Made by a program: the position numbers and the translations under genes. A stretch of DNA of 5,274 nucleotides from Mesotoga sp. (GTDB lineage Bacteria; Thermotogota; Thermotogae; Petrotogales; Kosmotogaceae), in contig WOZY01000238.1 in NCBI GenBank assembly GCA_011620045.1, positions 1-5,274 of the forward strand, given 5' to 3'. Positions 1 through 5,274 of the stretch are shown piece by piece. The notes under the pieces were generated by a model. The model was not told the origin of the DNA and ran no database searches. It saw only the letters and a list, made by a program, of their open reading frames with translations. Numbering within the stretch: the first letter of the stretch is position 1; each line of letters opens with the position of its first letter.

Positions 1-1
1 G

Positions 2-547
2 GGTCTTGAGGACTACTACGAACCCAGTGTCGAGAAAGCAAAAGCGCTTCTCTCAGAAGCTGGATATCCAGATGGGTTTGACACAAAGATCACGGTGCCT
101 TCCAATTATCAATTTCATATAGATACTGCCCAGGTAATTGTGGAACAGCTTAAGAGAGTGGGGATAAGGGCGGAGATCGAGCTTGTCGAGTGGAGCGTCT
201 GGCTGGACAGAGTTTATACAGCAAGAGATTATGAAATGACAATAATCGGTCTTACTGGCAAACTGAGTGCTTACGAAATATTGAGAAGATATGTTTCCGA
301 CTATCCGAGAAATTTCTACAACTATTCCAGCAGTGAATACGACCGCATAATTAGTCTGGCTATCGAAAAAACTGCCGTCGAAGAAAAAGCATCTTTGTTC
401 AGAAGAGCTCAAGAGATTCTTACTGAAGATGCCGCTGCAGTTTACATTATGGATCCCAACTTTATCGTTGCTCTCGCTCCCAATTTGCACGGATATACGA
501 TCTATCCTCTTTACGTGCAAGATATGTCGACTCTCTATTATCGCTAA
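2..547 (+). CDS. Solute-binding protein of a Dpp/Opp-type ABC importer, C-terminal part (partial at left edge)
   Basis: This is the last 181 residues of an extracellular (lipo)protein that captures the solute and delivers it to the permeases encoded next. The open frame runs from base 2 without a stop, so the GTG at 95 is an internal valine and not the start. Family-typical stretches are AKALLSEAGYPDGF (residues 13-26), a QLKRVGIRAEIE segment with a following tryptophan (49-64), NFYNYSSSEYD (104-114), and RRAQEILTEDAAAVYIMDP (134-152). These match the closing part of the SBP_bac_5 fold (cluster C binding proteins). Full members have roughly 500-600 residues, so about two thirds, including the signal peptide and most ligand contacts, is missing. 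The end at TAA 545-547 lies 15 bases before the first permease gene. Whether the ligand is a peptide, an oligosaccharide or something else cannot be told. The family call is secure. Confidence 0.93.
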   Translation, partial: GLEDYYEPSVEKAKALLSEAGYPDGFDTKITVPSNYQFHIDTAQVIVEQLKRVGIRAEIELVEWSVWLDRVYTARDYEMTIIGLTGKLSAYEILRRYVSDYPRNFYNYSSSEYDRIISLAIEKTAVEEKASLFRRAQEILTEDAAAVYIMDPNFIVALAPNLHGYTIYPLYVQDMSTLYYR

Positions 548-548
548 C

Positions 549-554
549 AAGGAG
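549..554 (+). promoter_or_regulatory. Ribosome binding site of the first permease gene
   Basis: AAGGAG starts just after the stop of the binding protein gene and sits 8 bases before the GTG at 563. It supports GTG as the true start, and no in-frame ATG is available close by. The TTG at 561 is in another frame. Confidence 0.8.
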
Positions 555-562
555 AAGCATTT

Positions 563-1513
563 GTGTTTGTTTATTTAAAGAAGCTCTTTGCCATGATTCT
601 AACTGTGCTTCTGGTTTCGTTGATAACCTTTGTTACATTTGAGATCATTCCGGGCAGTCCTGCGTTGTCAAGACTTGGCGTCGATGCTGAAGAATCCCAG
701 TATGAAGCCTTGTCAGCCGAACTAGGTTTGAATGATCCATTAGAGATAAGGCTGTCCAGATGGTTGAAAGGGCTTTTCACGGGCGATCTTGGAATCTCAA
801 TGAGATACTCCGTTCCTGTATCGGAATTAATCCTCGACAGATTGCCCGTAACAATTTCTCTCGCAGTGATGGCTTTGGCCCTGATTGTCCTAATAGGCAT
901 TCCTCTTGGTATCGTTAGCGCAAAATACGGTGAGAGGCTGCCGGGAATCCTGATCACATTAATCTCACAGATTGGGATGGCAATTCCTTCTTTCTGGAGT
1001 GGGATTATCTTGATCTATATCTTTGGAATCGTCCTTCGCTGGGTATCGCCTGGAGGATTTGTTCCTTGGAGTGAGGATGCTTATGGAGCGTTCAAATCAC
1101 TTATTCTGCCCGCCATCGCGATAGCACTTCCCTCGATTGCATCAATCATAAGATACACTAGAAACTCTATAATGGATCAGATGAAGAGTGATTATGTACA
1201 ACTTGCACTGTCGAAAGGACTGAACCTGAATTCAGTGCTATTGAGACATGTACTCAAAAATGCCCTGATTCCCATTATCACTGTACTCGGAATGATAGCG
1301 GCAAACATTCTAGGCGGAGCAATTGTAATAGAACAGGTTTTCACGCTTCCCGGTGTGGGAAGACTTCTGATAAACGCTATCACGACCAGGGATCTTCCTC
1401 TAGTACAGGGAATGGTTTTGTACATAGCTTTCATAATTGTTGTTATAAACTTCTTTATCGATGTCATATATACAGTTATAGACCCAAGAATAAGATTGGG
1501 TCAGAGGGTTTAA
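563..1513 (+). CDS. dppB: ABC importer permease, DppB/OppB type
   Basis: This is one of the two membrane subunits that form the solute channel; it contacts the ATPases through its cytoplasmic EAA loop. It has 316 residues, normal for the family, and starts with GTG. About six membrane segments are visible: residues 7-29, 97-119, 130-157, 177-197, 235-258 and 284-306. Hallmarks are GDLGISM (74-80) before the second segment, the EAA-loop region (YVQLALSKGL at 211-220, then H229 and P237), EQVFTLPGVGRLL (257-269) with RDLPLVQG (276-283), and the terminal DPRIR (307-311). Its stop is separated from the next start by a single base, so the two permeases are probably translationally coupled. The symbol marks its place in the complex and does not claim dipeptide transport; OppB, or a sugar-uptake homologue, is equally possible. 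Confidence 0.95.
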   Translation: MFVYLKKLFAMILTVLLVSLITFVTFEIIPGSPALSRLGVDAEESQYEALSAELGLNDPLEIRLSRWLKGLFTGDLGISMRYSVPVSELILDRLPVTISLAVMALALIVLIGIPLGIVSAKYGERLPGILITLISQIGMAIPSFWSGIILIYIFGIVLRWVSPGGFVPWSEDAYGAFKSLILPAIAIALPSIASIIRYTRNSIMDQMKSDYVQLALSKGLNLNSVLLRHVLKNALIPIITVLGMIAANILGGAIVIEQVFTLPGVGRLLINAITTRDLPLVQGMVLYIAFIIVVINFFIDVIYTVIDPRIRLGQRV

Positions 1514-1514
1514 C

Positions 1515-2318
1515 ATGAACAAAAGGAGGATCAATCTATGGATTGGGATAGTGTTGATTTCCATTCTGCTGTTAATGATGATAGTCAGTCTATTCTACAC
1601 TCCCTTTCCTGTAACGGAGATCAATAGACTTGAACGATTTGAACCTCCCTCAATGCGTCATCTCTTGGGCACAGACAATTTTGGAAGAGATGTGCTCAGC
1701 AGAATAATGAAAGGATCCCAAACGGCTTTCTTTGTGGGACTAGTCGCTGTATCGATTGGCAGTGTTTTCGGAGTACTTATCGGCGCAATCTCTGGTTACT
1801 TCGGAGGAATAGTTGACGAAATAATAATGAGAATTGTCGATGCTATGATGGCTTTCCCCAGCATTCTTCTTGCACTGATGTTTGTTTCCGTTTTTGGAGT
1901 AGGCTTGAGAAACACGATTATTGCAATCGGCATAATGTCAATCCCTTCGTTTGCCAGAATCACAAGAAGCGGTTTCGTTCAACACAAAGAGCTGGATTAT
2001 GTCAAGAATGCAAAGATAAAGGGCGTCTCGAATTTGCGGATAATGTTCAGACACATACTGCCAAATGTGCTTTCTCCAATTGTCGTTGCTGCTTCGATGG
2101 GATTTGCAAACGCAGTTCTCGCCGAAGCTGCTCTTAGTTATCTCGGACTAGGAATTCAACCGCCTAATCCTAGCTGGGGAAGAATGCTGAGCGAGTCTCA
2201 GGTCTTCATAACCGTCAGCCCCTGGTATGCGATTGCGCCGGGTGTACTTATTACGCTTCTTGTGCTGGGATTCAACTTCCTAGGAGATGGGATCAGAGAC
2301 ATTAGAGAGAATAGGTGA
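1515..2318 (+). CDS. dppC: ABC importer permease, DppC/OppC type
   Basis: This is the second channel-forming subunit, partner of the permease encoded just upstream. It has 267 residues, somewhat short for the family (E. coli DppC is 300); the missing length is in the region before and just after the first membrane segment. The N-terminus is basic (KRR, residues 3-5), followed by membrane segment 8-28. Hallmarks are LGTDNFGRDVLSRI (51-64), the EAA-loop region (YVKNAKIKGV at 162-171, then RHILPN at 179-184), LAEAALSYLGLGIQPP (202-217) with NPSWGRML (218-225), and the closing FNFLGDGIRD (253-262). The ATG at 1515 follows only a weak AGAGGG (1503-1508 region). It is preferred over the GTG at 1551, which would remove the basic residues ahead of the first membrane segment. 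A much stronger Shine-Dalgarno sequence lies inside the gene, at codons 3-5. The symbol denotes position in the complex only. Confidence 0.95.
   Translation: MNKRRINLWIGIVLISILLLMMIVSLFYTPFPVTEINRLERFEPPSMRHLLGTDNFGRDVLSRIMKGSQTAFFVGLVAVSIGSVFGVLIGAISGYFGGIVDEIIMRIVDAMMAFPSILLALMFVSVFGVGLRNTIIAIGIMSIPSFARITRSGFVQHKELDYVKNAKIKGVSNLRIMFRHILPNVLSPIVVAASMGFANAVLAEAALSYLGLGIQPPNPSWGRMLSESQVFITVSPWYAIAPGVLITLLVLGFNFLGDGIRDIRENR
2313..2318 (+). promoter_or_regulatory. Ribosome binding site of the first ATPase gene, overlapping the permease stop
   Basis: AGGTGA is complementary to the part of the anti-Shine-Dalgarno sequence that pairs with GGTGA. It contains the TGA stop of the second permease gene and lies 6 bases before the ATG at 2325, so ribosomes finishing the permease are well placed to start the ATPase. 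Confidence 0.6.
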
Positions 2319-2324
2319 AAGAGA

Positions 2325-3302
2325 ATGAATTGTGAAAGCGAATCCTTACTAGAAATCAAAGATCTCAAAATTGCATTCAAGACTCCAGAAGGGATTTTTC
2401 ATGCTGTGAAAGGGATATCTCTTGAAGTAGGGAAGAGAGAAATCGTTGGGATAGTCGGAGAATCCGGTTGTGGAAAGACTGTGACGGCATTGTCAATAAT
2501 GCACATCTTGCCTGATAATTCAGTCGCTACTGGAAGTATCGATTTTTCCGGCATCGATCTTCTTTCACTCAAGGAAAATGAAACGAGAGAAACACGCGGA
2601 AGAGATATATCAATGATTTTCCAAGACTCCCTCTCCTCTCTAAATCCCCTTATGAAAGTAGGAAGACAAATCGAAGAGAACCTCATGATGCACACTTCTC
2701 TCGACAGTAGGAACAGATTCTTAGAAGTACTGGATATCATGCACAAGGTAGGCCTCCCGGACCCAGAACAGACTTATAAAAAATACCCTCACGAACTCTC
2801 CGGTGGGATGAGGCAGAGAATAGCTATTGCTATTGCTATCGTATGTAATCCTGATCTGATTATCGCAGATGAACCAACGACAGCTCTGGACGTCACAGTT
2901 CAGGCACAGATACTGGAACTTCTGAGAAAGATAAACCGTGAGAGCAACTCTTCTATTATTTTTATCTCGCACAATCTCGGAGTAGTTCGGGAGATCTGCT
3001 CGATTGTCTACGTTATGTATGCCGGGCACATCGTTGAGAAAGGACCTGTCAATAAGCTCTTCACTGATCCAGCCCATCCTTACACAATGGGCCTTATAAA
3101 AGCCATACCTAAGAGAGACTCAAAAGGCAAAGAGCTTTTCGACATTCGCGGCCGAGTGCCGTCAATAGCGGATTCAATTCCCGGTTGCCCATTTGAGCCA
3201 AGATGCGACTACGCTGTCGAAAGATGCAAGAAAGAGTTCCCCGGCTTTAAAAAGATTGCCAATGATCACGAAGCGAGATGCTTCCTTGCTGGAGACATTT
3301 GA
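2325..3302 (+). CDS. dppD: ABC importer ATPase, DppD/OppD type
   Basis: This cytoplasmic subunit binds and hydrolyses ATP to power import, pairing with the ATPase encoded next. It has 325 residues, the usual length. Motifs in order: Walker A GESGCGKT (45-52), Q-loop Q100 in IFQDSLSSLNP, signature LSGGM (158-162) followed by RQR, Walker B LIIADE (178-183) with D182 and catalytic E183, D-loop ALD (187-189), and switch histidine H216. The oligopeptide-type C-terminal domain starts with AHPYT (250-254). It carries cysteines C288, C294, C301 and C319, the pattern known to hold a [4Fe-4S] cluster in Dpp/Opp ATPases. All catalytic residues are intact, so this half should be active. The run of alternating Ile and Ala at 166-171 is coded by a GCTATT repeat. 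The gene ends in TGATG, sharing one base with the next start. Confidence 0.96.
   Translation: MNCESESLLEIKDLKIAFKTPEGIFHAVKGISLEVGKREIVGIVGESGCGKTVTALSIMHILPDNSVATGSIDFSGIDLLSLKENETRETRGRDISMIFQDSLSSLNPLMKVGRQIEENLMMHTSLDSRNRFLEVLDIMHKVGLPDPEQTYKKYPHELSGGMRQRIAIAIAIVCNPDLIIADEPTTALDVTVQAQILELLRKINRESNSSIIFISHNLGVVREICSIVYVMYAGHIVEKGPVNKLFTDPAHPYTMGLIKAIPKRDSKGKELFDIRGRVPSIADSIPGCPFEPRCDYAVERCKKEFPGFKKIANDHEARCFLAGDI
2823..2840 (+). repeat. Three-copy GCTATT tandem repeat inside the first ATPase gene
   Basis: GCTATT occurs at 2823-2828 and 2829-2834, and GCTATC at 2835-2840. It codes for Ala-Ile three times, right after the signature motif and RQRI. The residue spacing between the signature and Walker B is the family norm, so this is not an expansion relative to homologues. 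Confidence 0.85.
3291..3294 (+). promoter_or_regulatory. Ribosome binding site that fixes the start of the second ATPase gene
   Basis: GGAG lies within the last codons of the first ATPase gene, 7 bases before the ATG at 3302. This spacing favours 3302 over the in-frame ATG at 3278, which would add eight residues (MLPCWRHL) not typical of the family. Confidence 0.7.
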
Positions 3303-4261
3303 TGAAGAGAGGTATTCTGGAGATTCATGACCTTAGAAAACATTACAGGCTGAGAAGAACCCGATTGCTGAAGAAGCCGGGATCGATCAAGGCACTTAAC
3401 GGAGTTTCCTTAAGTATTTCTAAAGGAGAATCTTTCGGACTTGTTGGTGAGTCAGGTTGTGGAAAATCAACGACCGCCTATACAATCGTGGGGCTTTTAA
3501 AACCGACGGAGGGGAGGATCCTCTTCAAAGGCGATGATGTTACTTCGCTGAAGAGAAATCAGAAACGAGAATTCAGAAAGAAGGTCCAGCTAATCTTTCA
3601 AGACACTTCCGGTTCCTTGAATCCAAGAGGGACAGTCGAATGGATACTGAGAGAACCTTTGAGAGCAATGGGAATGCAGAAGAGAGAGATAAAAGAACTG
3701 ATTTTGGAGAGTATGAACCTTGTGGGACTGGACAAGGATCTGTTGGGAAGATTTCCTCACGAGCTTTCCGGAGGTCAAAAACAGCGCGTAGGAATCATGA
3801 ATGCGTTGATTCTAAATCCTGAAGTCGTAATAGCCGATGAACCGATTTCTTCCCTCGATGTCTCTATCCAGGCACAGATTCTTAACCTTATGAACGACCT
3901 TCAGGAGAGGCTTTCTCTGACCTATCTCTTCATTTCCCATGATTTAAACGTTGTTCATTACTTTTGCGACAGAATAGCCGTCATGTATCTTGGCGAAATC
4001 GTTGAGCTCTCCGAATCTGAAGAGCTCTATAGATCACCGCTTCACCCATATACACAGTCCCTCCTTTCAGCAATCCCCGGCGAAACCGGTCATAAGCTCG
4101 AAAGAATAATACTTGAAGGTGATGCTCCCAGTCCCTTGAACCCCCCAACTGGATGCTTCTTTCACCCCAGATGTTTCAGGAGAATGGCGATTTGTTCGAG
4201 TGTGAAGCCGCAAATGACAGAGGTTACGAAAGATCATTTTGTAAGCTGCCACCTTTATTGA
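3302..4261 (+). CDS. dppF: ABC importer ATPase, DppF/OppF type
   Basis: This is the second ATP-hydrolysing subunit, completing the heterodimer with the ATPase upstream. With the start at 3302 it has 319 residues. Motifs: A-loop tyrosine probably Y15, Walker A GESGCGKS (49-56), Q-loop Q100 in IFQDTSGSLNPRG, signature LSGGQ (155-159) followed by KQR, Walker B VVIADE (175-180) with D179 and E180, D-loop SLD (184-186), and switch histidine H213. The signature differs between the two ATPases (LSGGM in the first, LSGGQ here), as is usual for D/F pairs. The C-terminal domain begins at LHPYT (247-251) and has C285, C291, C298 and C316, spaced exactly as in the partner. The family-typical IARAL after the signature is GIMNAL here, a mild departure. 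It is the last gene of the operon seen, ending 76 bases from the convergent MFS gene. An alternative start at 3278 is possible but less likely. Confidence 0.95.
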   Translation: MKRGILEIHDLRKHYRLRRTRLLKKPGSIKALNGVSLSISKGESFGLVGESGCGKSTTAYTIVGLLKPTEGRILFKGDDVTSLKRNQKREFRKKVQLIFQDTSGSLNPRGTVEWILREPLRAMGMQKREIKELILESMNLVGLDKDLLGRFPHELSGGQKQRVGIMNALILNPEVVIADEPISSLDVSIQAQILNLMNDLQERLSLTYLFISHDLNVVHYFCDRIAVMYLGEIVELSESEELYRSPLHPYTQSLLSAIPGETGHKLERIILEGDAPSPLNPPTGCFFHPRCFRRMAICSSVKPQMTEVTKDHFVSCHLY

Positions 4262-4271
4262 GCATTCAACT

Positions 4272-4322
4272 CTCCTAAAACTGGAACTCCAGACGGTCTT
4301 AAACAAGCATCGCTTTAAGGAG
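4272..4322. repeat. Imperfect inverted repeat in the convergent intergenic gap
   Basis: The arms CTCCTAAAA (4272-4280) and TTTAAGGAG (4314-4322) can pair at 8 of 9 positions, with one A-A mismatch. They enclose a smaller hairpin (4281-4292) and a second short stem AAGC/GCTT (4305-4308 with 4312-4315). No run of T follows on the + strand, so it is not a textbook terminator for the ABC operon. It could be a structured 3' end or chance pairing in a short A/T-rich gap. Confidence 0.35.
4277..4292 (-). terminator. Weak candidate terminator of the MFS gene
   Basis: Read on the - strand, CTGG-AGTT-CCAG is followed directly by TTTTA, about 45 bases after the MFS stop codon. The stem has only 4 base pairs and the T run only four bases, so this is a marginal intrinsic terminator. 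Confidence 0.25.
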
Positions 4323-4337
4323 CACGAATCAACTCTT

Positions 4338-5274
4338 TCATCCGATCTTCTTTAGTAGATACATACTAAGCACATAAAGACAGCTTGCCATTACAGCCAG
4401 TGAGACAAAAGCACCTCCAAACGAGACTGTGTCAGCGATTCTCCCGAAGATGGGGAAGAGAATTATCATTACTAAGCTATACATCATACTTGCAAAGGAT
4501 ATTATCGTTGCCCTGCTCTTTGATGGAATCAGCTTGTTTATGTAGTCGTTACCCGCCACAAACAACATAGCTTCAATCATAGTTACAACCATGAAGAAAG
4601 GTAACTTGTTTGAACAAAGAGCCACACCCCACATGGATGCGACGGAAACTAGAGGCAATATGATTAGGACTTTCTTCTCCTTCAGCAGATGAGATAACCT
4701 CTGAACCTTCATGGCCACTAATCCGGCTAGAAACGACCCGGCCGCGAGGTATATGCCAATCTGAAACTCGGTGCGGCCAAGTCCTTTCCAGTAGTTCTGA
4801 ATGTAGAAGAATATGCAGGCGCTGAATGCCAGTATAGTCTGAACAAAAAAGATAAGAAATGCAATCCTTCTATCTCTAGAGATTATTGAGAAGCTATCAA
4901 CAATCTGATTCAAGAAGCCCCGGAAGGTTTTTGAGTTACGGCCCACAGATTCGAGGATTGGTGGTTCTGTGAACGAAAGAGAATAGACCGCCGAAAATGC
5001 GATGATCCCGGCGGAAACCCAAAATGCATAGTGATAATTGTACGTTCCCAGGAACCCGCCGATTAGAAGCGCCGCAACTGAAGACACTTGAAATATGGCC
5101 TCCTGCCTCCCAAGAACCGATATGAAATTCTCTTCTGTTTTCAGATATTTGAGAGAGTCATATACAAGAGCCTCTCCAGAGCCTGATTCAAGATTATAAG
5201 AGAGAGCGGCAAGTACCATGAACGCAGCGAAATGCAGAAAACTAGTCGAACCGATCAGTATAAGAATGCTTGCA
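4338..5274 (-). CDS. MFS transporter, C-terminal part (N-terminus beyond right edge)
   Basis: This inner-membrane secondary transporter is probably an exporter of small molecules driven by an ion gradient; the substrate is unknown. 311 residues are visible. The frame stays open past the ATG at 5219 up to the edge, adding ILILIGSTSFLHFAAF upstream of it, so that ATG is internal. About ten of the expected twelve membrane segments are present (positions in the visible part): 2-17, 18-41, 62-80, 82-101, a polar central loop at about 102-136, then 137-161, 169-190, 202-220, 224-245, 255-283 and 286-306. The segment ESGSGEALVYDS (29-40) puts acidic residues near the fourth membrane helix, and RATIISFASMMYS (254-266) before the eleventh is seen in drug-exporter-like MFS proteins. 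Full length would be near 390-400 residues. It runs convergent to the ABC operon and so is not part of it. Codon use resembles its neighbours, with no sign of recent transfer. Drug efflux is a guess from family resemblance. Confidence 0.85.
   Translation of the reverse strand, partial: ASILILIGSTSFLHFAAFMVLAALSYNLESGSGEALVYDSLKYLKTEENFISVLGRQEAIFQVSSVAALLIGGFLGTYNYHYAFWVSAGIIAFSAVYSLSFTEPPILESVGRNSKTFRGFLNQIVDSFSIISRDRRIAFLIFFVQTILAFSACIFFYIQNYWKGLGRTEFQIGIYLAAGSFLAGLVAMKVQRLSHLLKEKKVLIILPLVSVASMWGVALCSNKLPFFMVVTMIEAMLFVAGNDYINKLIPSKSRATIISFASMMYSLVMIILFPIFGRIADTVSFGGAFVSLAVMASCLYVLSMYLLKKIG

Noticed and set aside
95..547. The binding protein as a complete 150-residue gene starting at GTG 95
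   Set aside because: The same frame stays open to base 2 and codes for the conserved AKALLSEAGYPDGF segment, so the gene is truncated by the window and not short.
53..550. A 165-codon open frame on the - strand opposite the binding protein gene
   Set aside because: The + strand frame matches the SBP_bac_5 family throughout; the antisense product resembles no family I know and has no ribosome site that I can support.
571..957. A 128-codon - strand open frame opposite the first permease gene
   Set aside because: Antisense shadow of a well-conserved membrane protein gene; its composition looks like a reversed hydrophobic gene, with no recognisable domain.
3640..3822. A 60-codon + strand open frame within the second ATPase gene
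   Set aside because: It lies over the region coding for the signature motif in the proper frame and is a chance out-of-frame opening.
4298..4319. CTTAAA/TTTAAG hairpin as a terminator for the ABC operon
   Set aside because: The stem is six A/T-rich pairs with a ten-base loop and is followed by GAGCACG, not a T run; too weak to call.
4385..4570. A 61-codon + strand open frame opposite the MFS gene
   Set aside because: Antisense to two membrane helices of the MFS protein; no recognisable content.

Overview
The window holds most of one ABC importer operon of the dipeptide/oligopeptide/nickel (Dpp/Opp) family on the + strand, followed by a convergent, truncated major facilitator (MFS) gene on the - strand. 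Nearly all of it is coding, and there are no RNA genes, insertion sequences, CRISPR arrays or phage genes that I can see. Arginine is mostly coded by AGA/AGG, base composition is moderate (mid-40s % G+C by eye), genes are packed with gaps of 1 to 15 bases, and most starts have a purine-rich Shine-Dalgarno sequence. This style and the protein sequences fit Thermotogota, perhaps a mesophilic member such as Mesotoga. That placement is inference from style, not from a database match.

Layout: 2-547 (+) is the C-terminal part of the extracellular solute-binding protein (SBP_bac_5 type), cut by the left edge. 563-1513 (+) is the first permease (DppB/OppB type) and 1515-2318 (+) the second (DppC/OppC type). 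2325-3302 (+) and 3302-4261 (+) are the two ATPases (DppD and DppF types). The order A-B-C-D-F is the classical one, all five genes point the same way, and the last two overlap by one base (TGATG). A 76-base convergent gap (4262-4337) contains an imperfect inverted repeat and a weak hairpin. 4338-5274 (-) is an MFS transporter whose N-terminus lies beyond the right edge.

The five + strand genes should form one machine: the binding protein captures a solute outside the membrane, the two permeases form the channel, and the two ATPases drive import. All key ATPase motifs are present in both nucleotide-binding subunits, and both carry a C-terminal four-cysteine set with identical spacing, the likely [4Fe-4S] site known in this family. 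The substrate cannot be read from the sequence: in Thermotogota many members of this family carry oligosaccharides rather than peptides. The operon promoter and the start of the binding protein lie to the left of the window.

I found no convincing new biological system here. The observations listed are modest: the matched cysteine sets, a strong Shine-Dalgarno sequence inside the second permease gene, a three-copy hexanucleotide repeat in the first ATPase gene, and the structured convergent gap.
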